This document shows positions 39,181 through 50,281 of a stretch of 64,000 nt of DNA, in pieces. This DNA comes from Bacillota bacterium. Lineage in GTDB: Bacteria > Bacillota > UBA4882 > UBA10575. Location: positions 1 to 64,000 of the forward strand of contig JAKOVI010000073.1 in NCBI GenBank assembly GCA_029782135.1. The letters are read 5' to 3'. Below the pieces are notes generated by a model. That model did not search any database. It was not told where the DNA came from and worked only from the letters and a program-made list of their open reading frames with translations. The position numbers were made by a program, and so were the translations under genes. Within the stretch, counting starts at the first letter, position 1, and each line of letters begins with the position of its first letter.

Positions 39181-39370
39181 GGAAATCAGGGAAATGACCA
39201 GCGAAGAACTGCAGAAGAAACTCGCCGACCTCAAGGCCGAACTTTTCAACCTTCGTTTCCAGTTAGCGACCGGGCAGTTGGATAATCCGGTGCGGGTCAA
39301 GGCTGTCCGTAAAGATTTAGCCAGGGTAAAGACGATCCTTCACGAACGTGAACTCAAGATCAGGGCATAA
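39170..39370 (+). CDS. rpmC: 50S ribosomal protein L29 (uL29)
   Basis: A 66-residue helical L29 at the tunnel exit. It begins [17 protein letters not shown] and has the family signature [19 protein letters not shown] 39170 is chosen; the gene overlaps the end of rplP by 11 nt and has a GGTGGTGAG site upstream. Confidence 0.94.
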   Translation: MKAEEIREMTSEELQKKLADLKAELFNLRFQLATGQLDNPVRVKAVRKDLARVKTILHERELKIRA

Positions 39371-39392
39371 GGGAAAAGGAGGTTGACGAGGA

Positions 39393-39653
39393 ATGTCGGA
39401 ACGGGTCACACGCAGGAAGACCAGAGTCGGTCTGGTGGTAAGCGATAAAATGGATAAAACCGTTGTTGTGGCGGTGGAAAGACGGGAACAACACCCGATT
39501 TACAAAAAGTATTACCGGCAGACAACCAAGTTCAAAGCGCATGATGAGAACAATGAATGCCGGGTCGGCGATCAAGTCCTGATTATGGAGACCAGGCCGC
39601 TTAGTAAGGATAAACGGTGGCGAGTCGTCTCCGTGATTAAGAAAGCGGAATAA
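39393..39653 (+). CDS. rpsQ: 30S ribosomal protein S17 (uS17)
   Basis: An 86-residue OB-fold S17 with [19 protein letters not shown] and the later [28 protein letters not shown] precedes it. Confidence 0.96.
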   Translation: MSERVTRRKTRVGLVVSDKMDKTVVVAVERREQHPIYKKYYRQTTKFKAHDENNECRVGDQVLIMETRPLSKDKRWRVVSVIKKAE

Positions 39654-39722
39654 AGCGCAGGACGTAGCCGGACTTTTTAAGAACTGCTCTCTACTAACGT
39701 GAAGGGAAAGGGGGATACAGTT

Positions 39723-40118
39723 ATGATTCAAGTACAGACTCGCCTTAACGTGGCAGATAATTCCGGAGCGAAAGAATTAATGTGCATCCGTGTGCTTGGT
39801 GGTTCTAGAAAGAAGTACGCCGGTTTAGGCGATCTGATCGTGGCGGTGGTTAAAGATGCGCTTCCCCCTTCGGCAGCCCGTAAAGGGGCGGGAATCGCTG
39901 GAGTGAAGAAGGGTGAAGTTGTAAAAGCCGTTGTCGTCAGGACGATCAAAGAAACGAGGAGACCGGATGGTTCCTATATCCGGTTTGATGATAACGCAGC
40001 CGTGATCATTAATGATCAGATGAATCCGCGCGGCACCCGTATTTTTGGACCGGTGGCCCGGGAGTTGCGGGAGAAAAACTTTATGAAGATCGTATCACTG
40101 GCTCCGGAGGTATTATAA
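39723..40118 (+). CDS. rplN: 50S ribosomal protein L14 (uL14) with a short insertion
   Basis: A 131-residue L14 at the subunit interface. [19 protein letters not shown] and the C-terminal [13 protein letters not shown] are standard. The family usually has about 122 residues. The extra residues lie at about 47-59, between VVKDA and [10 protein letters not shown], and are rich in Pro, Ala and Gly. ATG 39723 is chosen; an upstream ATG at 39699 would add 8 atypical residues. Confidence 0.96.
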   Translation: MIQVQTRLNVADNSGAKELMCIRVLGGSRKKYAGLGDLIVAVVKDALPPSAARKGAGIAGVKKGEVVKAVVVRTIKETRRPDGSYIRFDDNAAVIINDQMNPRGTRIFGPVARELREKNFMKIVSLAPEVL

Positions 40119-40158
40119 GCCACTGTTTAATTTTAGTAAGAAGAGGGGAGGGACAGTC

Positions 40159-40479
40159 GTGGGCGTAAAGACTTTCCTTCGTAAGGGAGACGAGGTAATA
40201 GTTCTCTCCGGAAAAGATAAAGGGAAACGCGGTAAGATCCAGCGTGTCTTACGCAGTAAAGGAACCGTTATTGTTGAGGGTGTTAACCTGGTGAAAAAAC
40301 ATGCCCGGCCTACGAAGAACAATCCTCAGGGCGGGGTGATCGATAAGGCAATGCCGTTGCCGGCGGCCAAACTGATGTTGGTTTGTGGTGGTTGCGGAAA
40401 GCCGTCGCGGATTAGACGGGAACGGGCCGCCGACGGATCTTTGACACGGGTATGTAAAGAATGCGGGCATAACAACTAA
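40159..40479 (+). CDS. rplX: 50S ribosomal protein L24 (uL24), zinc-ribbon form
   Basis: A 106-residue L24. The KOW motif VIVLSGKDKGKRGKI is N-terminal. The C-terminus has a CGGCG plus CKEC zinc-ribbon pattern, found in many but not all bacterial L24 proteins. It starts 50S assembly. The GTG start follows GGGGAGGG. Confidence 0.96.
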   Translation: MGVKTFLRKGDEVIVLSGKDKGKRGKIQRVLRSKGTVIVEGVNLVKKHARPTKNNPQGGVIDKAMPLPAAKLMLVCGGCGKPSRIRRERAADGSLTRVCKECGHNN

Positions 40480-40545
40480 TGTTTAAACTAGGATTGGAGC
40501 GGAAACCGATCACCGCAGATCGGCGATTGAGAGGAGGTGCTGACC

Positions 40546-41088
40546 ATGTCTCGTTTACGGGAAAAATATCATAAAGAAGTCGTACCAGGCTTGCAAAAGC
40601 GTTTTGGGTATAAGAATGTCATGCAGGTTCCCCGTCTCGAAAAGGTCGTGATTAACATGGGGGTCGGTGAGGCGACCCAAGATGCGAAAGCCATTGACGG
40701 GGCTGTTAATGATTTGACGTTGATCGCCGGTCAGAAACCGGTCATCACCAAAGCGAAAAAATCGATTGCTGCCTTTAAGGTTCGCGCCGGGATGACGGTC
40801 GGGTGCAAAGTAACCCTGCGCGGCGAAAGAATGTATGAGTTTCTTGATAAATTGTTCCATATCGCTCTCCCGCGGATCCGTGACTTCCGGGGTGTTTCTC
40901 CGCAGTCCTTTGACGGACGTGGCAATTACAACCTGGGCTTGAAAGAGCAATTAATCTTCCCCGAGATTAACTATGATAAGATCGATAAAGTCCGGGGAAT
41001 GGATGTGACGATCGTCACGACCGCGAAGAATGACGAAGAAGGTATGGAATTATTAAAACTCCTGGGCATGCCTTTCCGGGCGTCCTAA
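40546..41088 (+). CDS. rplE: 50S ribosomal protein L5 (uL5)
   Basis: A 180-residue L5, binding 5S rRNA and the P-site tRNA side. It has [28 protein letters not shown] and a normal C-terminus. ATG 40546 follows GAGGAGGTG by 6 nt; an ATG-like start at 40537 lies inside that site. Confidence 0.97.
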   Translation: MSRLREKYHKEVVPGLQKRFGYKNVMQVPRLEKVVINMGVGEATQDAKAIDGAVNDLTLIAGQKPVITKAKKSIAAFKVRAGMTVGCKVTLRGERMYEFLDKLFHIALPRIRDFRGVSPQSFDGRGNYNLGLKEQLIFPEINYDKIDKVRGMDVTIVTTAKNDEEGMELLKLLGMPFRAS

Positions 41089-41105
41089 GCGAAGGAGGTT
41101 AAGCA

Positions 41106-41291
41106 ATGGCCAAAAAATCGATGATTATTAGGGCAAGCCGTAAACCCAAATACCCGGTGCGGGCTTACAACCGCTGCAAGGTCTGCGGGCGGCCCCGCGC
41201 TTATATGCGGAAGTTTCAACTTTGCCGCATTTGTTTCCGAAATCTGGCGCACCGCGGCGAAATCCCCGGTGTGGTAAAAGCCAGTTGGTAA
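41106..41291 (+). CDS. rpsZ: 30S ribosomal protein S14, zinc type (uS14)
   Basis: A 61-residue short S14 with CKVCGRP and CRICF zinc-binding pairs. This is the C+ form typical of Gram-positive lineages. It begins [18 protein letters not shown] and is preceded by GAAGGAGG. Confidence 0.96.
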   Translation: MAKKSMIIRASRKPKYPVRAYNRCKVCGRPRAYMRKFQLCRICFRNLAHRGEIPGVVKASW

Positions 41292-41309
41292 GGAAGGAGG
41301 TTTGACAGC

Positions 41310-41705
41310 ATGGTTGTGACGGACCCGATTGCTGATATGTTGACCAGAATTCGCAATGCGAATATCGTACGGGCGAAAAGTGTGGATGTCCCGGCCTCCA
41401 AGATCAAGAAAGAACTGGCCCGGATCCTCAAAGAAGAAGGATATATTCAGGACTACGAAGTGATTGATGATCAGAAACAGGGAATCATCCGGATTCAACT
41501 CAAGTTCAACGGGAAAGAGCGGATTATTACTGGACTGAAGAGAATCAGTAAACCGGGCTTGCGTGTCTATGTCGAGAAAGACCAGATTCCCAAAGTGTTG
41601 GGAGGGCTCGGGATTGCCATCCTCTCGACTTCCAAGGGGATCATGACGGATAGAAGTGCACGCCAGTTAGGGATTGGCGGCGAAGTTCTCTGTTACGTCT
41701 GGTAA
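41310..41705 (+). CDS. rpsH: 30S ribosomal protein S8 (uS8)
   Basis: A 131-residue S8, a central-domain 16S binder. It begins [16 protein letters not shown] and ends [19 protein letters not shown] then CYVW. In E. coli S8 represses the spc operon; no such site was identified here. GGAAGGAGG precedes it. Confidence 0.97.
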   Translation: MVVTDPIADMLTRIRNANIVRAKSVDVPASKIKKELARILKEEGYIQDYEVIDDQKQGIIRIQLKFNGKERIITGLKRISKPGLRVYVEKDQIPKVLGGLGIAILSTSKGIMTDRSARQLGIGGEVLCYVW

Positions 41706-41774
41706 ACGTGGAGCGGGGTATCATCAGATCATAAATCTTAACAACCGGTTTGCTTACGAATGGGGGTGTAAATG

Positions 41775-42317
41775 ATGTCGAGAGTCGGCTTGAAGCCTAT
41801 AGTACTTCCAGCCGGTGTTGAGCTGAAGGTTGAGGGAAACACCGTCAGTGTAAAAGGGCCCAAGGGCCAACTTCAGCAAGAGATTCCGGAAGGAATCCGG
41901 CTGGTTCAGGAAGCGAATACAATCAAGGTTGAGCGGCCGAATGAAGAAAAATACTATAAAGCACTGCACGGTTTAACCCGGAGTTTAGTGGCGAATATGG
42001 TGGAAGGAGTCACGAAGGGCTTTTCCAAAACGCTCGAGATCAACGGGGTTGGTTACCGGGCGGCCAAACAAGGAAAGAAACTTGTCCTGACGATTGGTTA
42101 CTCGCATCCCGTCGAGTTTGAAGAGCCACCCGGGATTGAGTTTGAAGTGCCCGGTCCGAACCGCGTAGTGGTGAAAGGGATCGATAAGCAACAAGTCGGG
42201 CAGATTGCCGCCGAGATCCGGAGCACCCGGAAGCCGGAACCCTATAAAGGGAAAGGCATTAAATATGAAAATGAAGTTATCCGGAGAAAAGCCGGTAAGG
42301 CTGGTAAAGCCGGTTGA
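41775..42317 (+). CDS. rplF: 50S ribosomal protein L6 (uL6)
   Basis: A 180-residue L6 at the factor-binding site. It begins [16 protein letters not shown]. The C-terminal signature [16 protein letters not shown] is intact. ATG 41775 has GGGGGTG 6 nt upstream and matches the usual family start; ATG 41772 is adjacent. The last residues are a short Lys/Ala/Gly repeat. Confidence 0.96.
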   Translation: MSRVGLKPIVLPAGVELKVEGNTVSVKGPKGQLQQEIPEGIRLVQEANTIKVERPNEEKYYKALHGLTRSLVANMVEGVTKGFSKTLEINGVGYRAAKQGKKLVLTIGYSHPVEFEEPPGIEFEVPGPNRVVVKGIDKQQVGQIAAEIRSTRKPEPYKGKGIKYENEVIRRKAGKAGKAG

Positions 42318-42340
42318 TCCGCAGAAAGGAGTGGAAATAG

Positions 42341-42712
42341 GTGTTTACAAGAGCTAATCGTAAAGAAGCTCGGGTCAGACGTCATGTCCGGCTGCGGAAA
42401 AAGTTGTCCGGTACAACGGAACGACCGAGACTATCGGTGTTTAAAAGCCTTCATCATATTTACGCGCAGGTTATCGATGATGTTCAGGGCAGAACCCTTC
42501 TTTCCGCTTCGACCGTCGAACCGGAAATCCGGAAACAACTTAACGGTTATGGCGGGAATGTCGAAAGCGCCAAGCTGATTGGGAAGATAATTGCCGAACG
42601 GGCTCAAGCCCAGGGGATCAAAAAAGTGGTCTTTGACCGTGGCGGCCATATCTACCAAGGCCGGATTGCCGCCTTAGCAGAAGCGGCCCGTGAGAACGGA
42701 CTTGAGTTTTAA
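42341..42712 (+). CDS. rplR: 50S ribosomal protein L18 (uL18)
   Basis: A 123-residue L18 that binds 5S rRNA with L5. It has [20 protein letters not shown] and the C-terminal [20 protein letters not shown] region. The GTG start follows AAAGGAG by 9 nt. Confidence 0.96.
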   Translation: MFTRANRKEARVRRHVRLRKKLSGTTERPRLSVFKSLHHIYAQVIDDVQGRTLLSASTVEPEIRKQLNGYGGNVESAKLIGKIIAERAQAQGIKKVVFDRGGHIYQGRIAALAEAARENGLEF

Positions 42713-42728
42713 GAAAAGGAGGGATATA

Positions 42729-43229
42729 ATGAAGCGGATTAATCCAAATGAACTGGAGCTCACGGAGCGGGTTGTCTTTATTAATCGTGTTGCCAAGGTT
42801 GTCAAAGGCGGTCGCCGTTTTAACTTTAGCGCCTTAATGGTGGTTGGTGACGGTCAGGGACATGTCGGTGTCGGCTTGGGAAAAGCAAGTGAAGTTCCAG
42901 AGGCGATCCGTAAAGGTGTTGAGAACGCGAAGAAGAACCTCTTTACCGTGCCTTTGGTGAACACCACCATCCCTCATCCCATCGTGGGCCGGTTTGGCGC
43001 CGGTTGCGTTGTCTTAAAACCGGCGGCGCCTGGTACAGGAGTGATCGCTGGCGGCCCGGTGCGTGCTGTTCTGGAACTGGCGGGGGTTCGTGATATTTTG
43101 ACCAAATCGATTGGATCCTCCAACCCCCTGAATATGGTGAACGCTACGGTGGCAGCGTTAACCTCATTGAAACGGGCGGAAGATGTGGCCCGGTTGCGGG
43201 GGATTCCTGAAGAAAAAGTCCAGGGATAA
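42729..43229 (+). CDS. rpsE: 30S ribosomal protein S5 (uS5)
   Basis: A 166-residue S5, involved in decoding fidelity and mRNA unwinding. It has [19 protein letters not shown] and [22 protein letters not shown] 42729 follows AAAAGGAGGG. The upstream in-frame ATG at 42690 lies inside rplR and is rejected. Confidence 0.97.
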   Translation: MKRINPNELELTERVVFINRVAKVVKGGRRFNFSALMVVGDGQGHVGVGLGKASEVPEAIRKGVENAKKNLFTVPLVNTTIPHPIVGRFGAGCVVLKPAAPGTGVIAGGPVRAVLELAGVRDILTKSIGSSNPLNMVNATVAALTSLKRAEDVARLRGIPEEKVQG

Positions 43230-43241
43230 GAGGTGGTTATA

Positions 43242-43442
43242 ATGGCGAAGAAGAAGACTACCGGGAAGAACCTTATTATTACCTGGAAACGGAGTGCGAT
43301 CGGCCGGAAAGAAGACCAGAAGGCAACCATCGCCGCCCTTGGTCTTCGCCGCTTAAATCAATCTGTTGTCCATCCTGATAATCAGGTGATTCGCGGTATG
43401 ATTAAAAAAGTTGAACATCTTGTGGAAGTAACTGAGGAATAG
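43242..43442 (+). CDS. rpmD: 50S ribosomal protein L30 (uL30)
   Basis: A 66-residue L30 with the signature [20 protein letters not shown] and [15 protein letters not shown] 43242 follows AGAGGTGG; a GTG at 43233 is part of that site. Confidence 0.95.
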   Translation: MAKKKTTGKNLIITWKRSAIGRKEDQKATIAALGLRRLNQSVVHPDNQVIRGMIKKVEHLVEVTEE

Positions 43443-43453
43443 GAGGTGCCAGG

Positions 43454-43894
43454 ATGAGGCTGGAAGAGTTAAGACCCGCTGATGGGTCGCGCGCTACCCG
43501 GAAACGGGTGGGACGGGGTATTGGTTCCGGCTTGGGAAAAACCTCCGGAAAGGGACATAAAGGTCAGAAGGCACGCTCCGGCGGAGGGAAAGGACCGGCG
43601 TTTGAGGGCGGGCAAACCCCGTTGCAGCGCCGTTTGCCGAAGAGAGGTTTTAAGAATTTTAACCGGACGGTTTGGGCGGAGGTCAATCTCGAAGCTCTGA
43701 ACAGATTTGCCGATGGAACAGAGGTAACGCCCGAGCTGTTAATCAGCAACGGTATCATCAAAAAGCTTGAGGATGGAGTGAAAGTTTTAGGTCGAGGGGA
43801 ACTTGACAAGAAACTCGTTGTGAAGGCCCATGCCTTTAGCGCGTCCGCAGCCGCTAAGATCGAAGCAGCGGGTGGAAAAGCCGAGGTGATATAG
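43454..43894 (+). CDS. rplO: 50S ribosomal protein L15 (uL15)
   Basis: A 146-residue L15. The Gly/Lys-rich N-terminus has [20 protein letters not shown], then [17 protein letters not shown]. The stop TAG is immediately followed by the GTG of secY, so the two are translationally coupled. Confidence 0.97.
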   Translation: MRLEELRPADGSRATRKRVGRGIGSGLGKTSGKGHKGQKARSGGGKGPAFEGGQTPLQRRLPKRGFKNFNRTVWAEVNLEALNRFADGTEVTPELLISNGIIKKLEDGVKVLGRGELDKKLVVKAHAFSASAAAKIEAAGGKAEVI

Positions 43895-45148
<1,254 letters not shown>

Positions 45149-45181
45149 TGGCTGTCCGAGCGTGAGATCGAGGTGAGAAAG

Positions 45182-45835
45182 TTGAATTTAGTACTGTTGG
45201 GTCCTCCAGGGGCCGGAAAAGGGACGCAGGCTGAGAGAATTAGTAAAGAATTTCAGATTCCGCATATTTCCACCGGCGATATGTTCCGGGAAGCGATTAA
45301 AAACCGGACTGCGCTTGGCGCGCAAGCGGAGAAATATATGGCTGCCGGTGAGCTGGTTCCCGATGAGATTGTGATCGGGATTGTCGCCGAACGGCTGACG
45401 CAACCCGACACGGCCGGGGGATTTCTCCTGGACGGTTTTCCGCGGACCGTACCCCAAGCGCAGGCTTTAGATAAGTTTCTGGAAGAGAACGGGAGATCCT
45501 TAACCGCAGTGGTGAACATCGAAGTTGACCCGGAGATCCTGGTTGCCCGCCTTTCCGGGCGCCGGGTCTGTGCGACCTGCGGCGCGGTTTACCACGTCGC
45601 GACCAAGCCGTCCAAGGAGCCGGGGATCTGCGATCTCTGCCGCGGGGAACTGATCCACCGGACCGATGACCAGGAAGCAACAATCAAAAACCGGCTGGCG
45701 GTTTATCACGCGCAGACCGCACCGCTTGTCCAGTATTACCGGGAGTCCGGTCTGTTGCTGCCGGTCAATGGGGAAAGGGCCATTGACGAGGTCTATCAGG
45801 AGATCGTGCGGGAGTTAAGGAACCGGGACCGTTGA
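45182..45835 (+). CDS. adk: adenylate kinase, zinc-lid type
   Basis: A 217-residue enzyme interconverting ATP + AMP and two ADP. It has the P-loop GPPGAGKGTQ (about residues 7-16), the AMP-binding DGFPRT and the LID domain with four cysteines (CATC and CDLC), a structural zinc site. TTG 45182 follows GAGGTGAG and gives the usual 217-residue length; a GTG at 45173 is inside that site. The stop overlaps the map start. Confidence 0.96.
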   Translation: MNLVLLGPPGAGKGTQAERISKEFQIPHISTGDMFREAIKNRTALGAQAEKYMAAGELVPDEIVIGIVAERLTQPDTAGGFLLDGFPRTVPQAQALDKFLEENGRSLTAVVNIEVDPEILVARLSGRRVCATCGAVYHVATKPSKEPGICDLCRGELIHRTDDQEATIKNRLAVYHAQTAPLVQYYRESGLLLPVNGERAIDEVYQEIVRELRNRDR

Positions 45836-46632
45836 TGATCACCAGAAAATCCAGTTTTGAAATCAAACGGATGCGTGAAGCCGGGGAGATTACCGCCCGG
45901 ATCTTAAGCCGGGTGGCGCAGGCGATCAAACCGGGGATCACGACGCAGGAATTGGACGACTTGGCAGAAGCGGCGGCCCGGGAATTTGGGGTCAAACCGG
46001 CGTTCAAAGGGTATCAAGGGTTTCCGGCCAGTATCTGTGTTTCCGTCAACGACCAAGTGGTGCATGGGATACCCGGACCCCGCCGTCTCGAACCCGGTGA
46101 TATTGTCGGCTTGGATTTTGGGGTGGTATACCAGGGATATTATGGCGATGCCGCGCTTACGGTAGCTGTTGGCGAGATTGCTCCGGTACATCGCAAACTC
46201 CTGACGGTCACCCAGGAATCCTTATGGAAGGGATTGGCGCAAGCCCGCGCCGGGAACCGGGTCTCCGATATCTCGCGGGCGATTCAGGAATATGTGGAGA
46301 AAAACGGGTTTTCCGTGGTCAGAGATTTTGTTGGGCACGGGATCGGCCAGGCCATGCATGAAGAACCGCAGGTCCCAAATTTCGTCGACCCCGCCTGGAC
46401 GGGCTTCGATCCGGTTTTGAAGCCCGGGATGACGTTAGCCATTGAACCAATGGTCAATGCGGGTGCCGTGGAAGTGAAAATTGACCGTAAGGACCGCTGG
46501 ACCGTACGGACGGTTGACGGCTCCTATTCCGCTCACTTCGAGCATACCGTCCTGGTGACGGAAGGGGAGCCGGAGGTCTTAACGAAAGTGACAACGCCGG
46601 CAGGAGAAACAGGGGGACTGATCCAATGGTAG
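45835..46632 (+). CDS. map: methionine aminopeptidase, type I
   Basis: A 265-residue metalloprotease removing N-terminal Met. The five metal ligands are recognisable: Asp in GLDFGV and GDAALTV, His in GHGIG, Glu in AIEPM, and the last Glu in HFEHT. The substrate His is in QVVHGIPG. The ATG overlaps the adk stop by one base. adk-map-infA order is standard. Confidence 0.95.
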   Translation: MITRKSSFEIKRMREAGEITARILSRVAQAIKPGITTQELDDLAEAAAREFGVKPAFKGYQGFPASICVSVNDQVVHGIPGPRRLEPGDIVGLDFGVVYQGYYGDAALTVAVGEIAPVHRKLLTVTQESLWKGLAQARAGNRVSDISRAIQEYVEKNGFSVVRDFVGHGIGQAMHEEPQVPNFVDPAWTGFDPVLKPGMTLAIEPMVNAGAVEVKIDRKDRWTVRTVDGSYSAHFEHTVLVTEGEPEVLTKVTTPAGETGGLIQW

Positions 46633-46937
46633 ATTCTTCAGTCGCCGGGCTCCGGCTCGGACAGAAAGTTACTTCGCTCCAAGGCCGGGACCGTGGCCGC
46701 ACTTATCTGATCACCGGTTTTTTGAATGAATATTATGTTTTGGTGGCGGATGGCGTGAACCGCACCGCCCAACATCCGAAGAAGAAAAATCGCAGGCACC
46801 TTTCGGTCTCCCCTTTTGTGGATGAAGAGATCGAAGCAAAACTGAGCGCGGGAGGCCGGGTAACGGATGAAGAGATAGCTAGCGCTATCCGGCGTTGGGA
46901 AGAAAAAGCAGAGGAAGGAGAGATCAGCCTTGGGTAA
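46626..46937 (+). CDS. KOW-domain RNA-binding protein (L14e-like)
   Basis: A 103-residue protein with a KOW/SH3-like domain: [19 protein letters not shown] (about 11-29), then YYVLVADG and a Lys-rich [10 protein letters not shown] patch. The C-terminal third is acidic and helical. Small L14e-like KOW proteins occur between map and infA in Firmicutes, where a ribosome-related RNA-binding role is suspected but unproven. It overlaps map by 7 nt and infA by 8 nt, so all three are coupled. Confidence 0.82.
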   Translation: MVDSSVAGLRLGQKVTSLQGRDRGRTYLITGFLNEYYVLVADGVNRTAQHPKKKNRRHLSVSPFVDEEIEAKLSAGGRVTDEEIASAIRRWEEKAEEGEISLG

Positions 46938-47148
46938 AGAAGATATCATCGAAGTTGATGGTACGGTCATCGAGCCATTGCCCAATGCGATGTTCCGGGT
47001 GGAACTGGAGAACGGACACCGGGTTCTGGCTCATATCTCCGGGAAGATGAGGATGAACTTCATCAGGATTTTGGCCGGGGACCGAGTGATGGTCGAATTA
47101 TCACCTTATGATTTAACCCGTGGCCGCATTGTTTACCGTTATAAGTAA
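46930..47148 (+). CDS. infA: translation initiation factor IF-1
   Basis: A 72-residue OB-fold factor with [34 protein letters not shown] and the ending [11 protein letters not shown]. It blocks the A site during initiation. The TTG start has GGAAGGAGAG upstream and overlaps the KOW gene. A 173-nt gap with a long stem follows. Confidence 0.97.
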   Translation: MGKEDIIEVDGTVIEPLPNAMFRVELENGHRVLAHISGKMRMNFIRILAGDRVMVELSPYDLTRGRIVYRYK

Positions 47149-47188
47149 TTCCCTGCGCAATCTTCCACACTTCCCGGGTAGGTTCTTG

Positions 47189-47279
47189 GCGTTGTTCCTG
47201 TTCCTTTTCAGGATCCGCTGACAGCCCCTTGCTTGGCGGGAGAGGGTTAATCTGTGCGCTCCTGCCCAGGTAACAACGC
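47189..47279 (+). promoter_or_regulatory. candidate structured leader of the rpmJ-rpsM-rpsK-rpsD-rpoA-rplQ operon
   Basis: GCGTTGTTCCTG (47189-47200) pairs with CAGG-T-AACAACGC (47267-47279) to give a 12-bp stem with one bulged T. The 66-nt enclosed part has small inner pairings (CCTG/CAGG, CCGC/GGCGG). It lies 43 nt before rpmJ, the head of the alpha-type operon. S4 regulates this operon in E. coli and its own gene in B. subtilis, so an S4-binding RNA is possible. Confidence 0.45.
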
Positions 47280-47321
47280 TTAGGTTTTGCTAGTAATTTG
47301 CATATGTGAGGAGGTTCTCCA

Positions 47322-47435
47322 TTGAAAATTGCTCCATCAGTCAAACCGATTTGTGAACATTGCAAAGTGATTCGTCGTAAGGGGCGAGTTATGGTGATCT
47401 GTACTAATCCTAAGCACAAGCAGAAACAGGGTTAA
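47322..47435 (+). CDS. rpmJ: 50S ribosomal protein L36 (bL36)
   Basis: A 37-residue protein beginning [20 protein letters not shown] and ending NPKHKQKQG. Zinc ligands Cys, Cys, Cys and His (CEHC, then C and H) are intact. The TTG start has GAGGAGG upstream. It is the classic L36 between infA and rpsM, easily missed because of its length. Confidence 0.96.
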   Translation: MKIAPSVKPICEHCKVIRRKGRVMVICTNPKHKQKQG

Positions 47436-47449
47436 AGGAGGGAAAGAGT

Positions 47450-47821
47450 TTGGCGCGTATTGCAGGTGTTGATCTGCCAAGGGATAAAAGGTTGGAAATC
47501 GCTTTAACCTATATTTATGGGATCGGCCTGAGCTTATCGCAGGAGATTCTGCAGAAAACCGGGATCAATCCGGATACCAGAGTCCGCGATTTAACCGAAG
47601 ATGAGATCTCGAAATTACGTGAGGTCATCGACCATGAGTATAAGGTTGAAGGGGATCTGCGGCGGGAAGAGAGCATGAATATCAAACGCTTGATTGAGAT
47701 CGGCAGTTATCGCGGTCTCCGTCACCGCCGGGGTTTACCGGTTCGTGGTCAGCGGACGAAGACCAATGCCCGGACCAGAAAAGGACCTTCGAAGACAGTC
47801 GGGCGGAGAAAGAATGCATAA
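47450..47821 (+). CDS. rpsM: 30S ribosomal protein S13 (uS13)
   Basis: A 123-residue S13 in the 30S head, contacting the P-site tRNA. It begins [15 protein letters not shown] and ends in a basic tail with [19 protein letters not shown]. The TTG start follows AAAGGAGGG. Confidence 0.97.
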   Translation: MARIAGVDLPRDKRLEIALTYIYGIGLSLSQEILQKTGINPDTRVRDLTEDEISKLREVIDHEYKVEGDLRREESMNIKRLIEIGSYRGLRHRRGLPVRGQRTKTNARTRKGPSKTVGRRKNA

Positions 47822-47837
47822 AGGAGGGATAAAGTAA

Positions 47838-48233
47838 ATGGCTGCACCAAAGAAAGGAACACGCACCAGGAGAAAAGAGAAGAAATATGTAGAGATTGGT
47901 TCGGCGCATATCCGTTCTACATTTAACAATACAATTGTCACCATCTCCGACCAGAACGGGAATGTCTTGTCATGGTCGTCGGCCGGGGCAATGGGTTTCA
48001 AAGGTTCACGGAAAAATACCCCCTACGCCGCCAGTATGGCAGCGGAAGCGGCAGCAAAAGCGGCGATGGATTATGGTTTAAAACAGGTTGAGGTCTTTGT
48101 CAAGGGTCCGGGCGCCGGACGGGAAGCAGCGATCCGCTCCTTACAAGCAGCGGGCCTGGAAGTGAGCATGATAAAGGACGTTACCCCGATTCCGCATAAT
48201 GGTTGCCGTCCACCGAAACGGCGCCGGGTCTAA
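47838..48233 (+). CDS. rpsK: 30S ribosomal protein S11 (uS11)
   Basis: A 131-residue S11 on the 30S platform. It has [18 protein letters not shown] and the signature [16 protein letters not shown], and ends [24 protein letters not shown] precedes it. Confidence 0.97.
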   Translation: MAAPKKGTRTRRKEKKYVEIGSAHIRSTFNNTIVTISDQNGNVLSWSSAGAMGFKGSRKNTPYAASMAAEAAAKAAMDYGLKQVEVFVKGPGAGREAAIRSLQAAGLEVSMIKDVTPIPHNGCRPPKRRRV

Positions 48234-48258
48234 CTCAAGGAGGTGCAAGAAAGAAGAA

Positions 48259-48885
48259 ATGGCTAGATATACCGGTTCGGTTTGTAAGTTGTGCCGCCGT
48301 GAAGGTGAAAAACTTTTTCTCAAAGCAGACCGTTGTCTCTCCGAGAAATGCAGTTTTAACCGGAGAAGCTACGCACCCGGTCAGCATGGACAAGGGCGAA
48401 GCAAGTTGTCCGAATATGGGATGCAGCTGCGCGAGAAGCAGAAACTCCGGAGAATTTACGGACTCCTCGAGGCTCAGTTTGAAAGGTATTTTAAGATGGC
48501 CGACCGCAAGAAAGGCGTGACCGGTGAAGTGCTGTTGCAACTGCTCGAGACCCGCCTGGACAATGTGGTCTATCGTTTACGCTTGGCCGGTTCGCGGCGG
48601 GAAGCCCGGCAGTTGGTCCGGCATGGTTTCTTTACCGTGAATGATCATAAGGTTAATATACCTTCGTACCAAGTGAAACCCGGTGATGTCATTAAATTAA
48701 AAGAGGGAGCAACCGATTCTACTCTGATCAAAGGTATTCTCGAAGCCAATAATGGTCAAAATATCCCTGAATGGTTAGAATTGGATACCAACAGCTGGAC
48801 GGCCCGGGTGAAGTTTATACCCTCACGGGACCAGATCGATGTTCCAGTCCAGGAACAGTTGATTGTTGAGTTTTACTCCCGTTAA
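48259..48885 (+). CDS. rpsD: 30S ribosomal protein S4 (uS4), zinc-binding form
   Basis: A 208-residue S4 that nucleates 30S assembly. The N-terminus carries four cysteines (CKLC, then two more in CLSEKC), a zinc-type S4. The S4 RNA-binding domain contains [25 protein letters not shown] 48259 is chosen; upstream in-frame sequence lies inside rpsK. S4 may regulate this operon through the leader at 47189. Confidence 0.96.
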   Translation: MARYTGSVCKLCRREGEKLFLKADRCLSEKCSFNRRSYAPGQHGQGRSKLSEYGMQLREKQKLRRIYGLLEAQFERYFKMADRKKGVTGEVLLQLLETRLDNVVYRLRLAGSRREARQLVRHGFFTVNDHKVNIPSYQVKPGDVIKLKEGATDSTLIKGILEANNGQNIPEWLELDTNSWTARVKFIPSRDQIDVPVQEQLIVEFYSR

Positions 48886-48931
48886 AGAAGTAGCCTTTGG
48901 CGTGATCTAAGGCTGGAAGGGAGGCTTTTGC

Positions 48932-49876
48932 ATGATCGAAATCGAAAAACCTAAAGTGATCATTGAGGAGATTCGGGATGAACGGTACGGGAAGTTTGTC
49001 ATTGAACCTTTAGAGCGGGGCTACGGGACGACGTTAGGAAATTCCTTACGCCGGGTGCTCTTGTCATCGCTGCCCGGCTATGCGGTTACTTCGGTCAAAA
49101 TTGACGGTGTGCTCCACGAGTTTTCCACGATTCCCGGGGTGGTTGAGGACACGGTCGAAATTATTATGAACCTCAAACAAATCCTGGTGAAGTTGCACAG
49201 TGACGGCCCGAAGGTGGCGCGGCTGGAGATCCATGAACCGCGCGAAGTGACGGCCGGCGATATTCAAGTTTCAAGTGACATCGAGATCTTAAATCCGGAA
49301 CACCACATTGCCACCGTCAGTGAGGGCGGCAATCTGGTCATGGAGATCACTTTTGATCGCGGGCGCGGCTATGTCCCGGCCGAGAAAAACAAAGGGCAGG
49401 AGAACATCATCGGCCTGATCCCGGTCGATTCAATTTTCACGCCGGTGCGCAAGGTGAATTACATGGTCGAGAATACCCGCGTCGGCCAGATCACGGACTA
49501 CGATAAACTGATCATTGAATTATGGACCACCGGCAGTATTAATCCGGTGGAGGCCTTAAGTTTAGCAGCCAAGATCCTAACCGAACACTTAATGCTGTTT
49601 GTTAACTTAAGCGAAACCGTCAGCGAAGCCGAGATTATGGTCGAGAAGGAAGAAGAATCGAAAGATAAGATTCTGGAGATGAACATTGAAGAACTGGATC
49701 TCTCGGTGCGCTCTTATAATTGCCTGAAACGTGCCGGAATCAATACGGTGCAAGAATTGATCAAAAAGACCCCGGAAGATATGATGAAGGTGAGAAACTT
49801 AGGGAAGAAGTCGCTGGAGGAAGTTCAGCAGAAACTGGCAGCCCTGAACCTTTCCTTCCGAAAATCGGAGGAATAA
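48932..49876 (+). CDS. rpoA: RNA polymerase alpha subunit
   Basis: A 314-residue alpha subunit. The N-terminal dimerisation domain has [22 protein letters not shown]. The linker (about 230-243) is acidic. The C-terminal DNA- and activator-binding domain has [16 protein letters not shown] and [17 protein letters not shown] precedes the ATG. Confidence 0.97.
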   Translation: MIEIEKPKVIIEEIRDERYGKFVIEPLERGYGTTLGNSLRRVLLSSLPGYAVTSVKIDGVLHEFSTIPGVVEDTVEIIMNLKQILVKLHSDGPKVARLEIHEPREVTAGDIQVSSDIEILNPEHHIATVSEGGNLVMEITFDRGRGYVPAEKNKGQENIIGLIPVDSIFTPVRKVNYMVENTRVGQITDYDKLIIELWTTGSINPVEALSLAAKILTEHLMLFVNLSETVSEAEIMVEKEEESKDKILEMNIEELDLSVRSYNCLKRAGINTVQELIKKTPEDMMKVRNLGKKSLEEVQQKLAALNLSFRKSEE

Positions 49877-49939
49877 TTCCTTCCCCTCATCATCTCAATT
49901 TTTGCGTTTTAAATTTAACCCGTAAAGGAGGGAATTACC

Positions 49940-50278
49940 ATGAGCTTACGACGGTTAGGCCGGCCGCTTGGTCACCGTAAAGCATTACTCCGCAATTTGG
50001 TCACTGACTTACTCGATCATGGGAAGATTGAAACCACCGAGGTAAAAGCGAAGGAAGTCCGGATCTTGGCGGACAACCTGATTACTTTAGGGAAAAAAGG
50101 CGATCTGCATGCCCGCCGTCAGGCCGCGCGGGTCATCGGTAATCCGGAGGTTCTGAAGAAACTCTTTGCTGAGATTGCGCCCCGTTATACCGAGCGGAAC
50201 GGGGGTTATACCCGGATTGTCAAATTAGGGCCGCGCCGGGGCGATGCCGCTCCCATGGCGCTGATTGAGTTAGTCTAA
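49940..50278 (+). CDS. rplQ: 50S ribosomal protein L17 (bL17)
   Basis: A 112-residue L17 with [21 protein letters not shown], typical of the family, and the C-terminal [22 protein letters not shown]. It closes the alpha operon; ecfA1 follows after 3 nt, so the ECF genes are probably on the same transcript. Confidence 0.97.
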   Translation: MSLRRLGRPLGHRKALLRNLVTDLLDHGKIETTEVKAKEVRILADNLITLGKKGDLHARRQAARVIGNPEVLKKLFAEIAPRYTERNGGYTRIVKLGPRRGDAAPMALIELV

Positions 50279-50281
50279 ACG

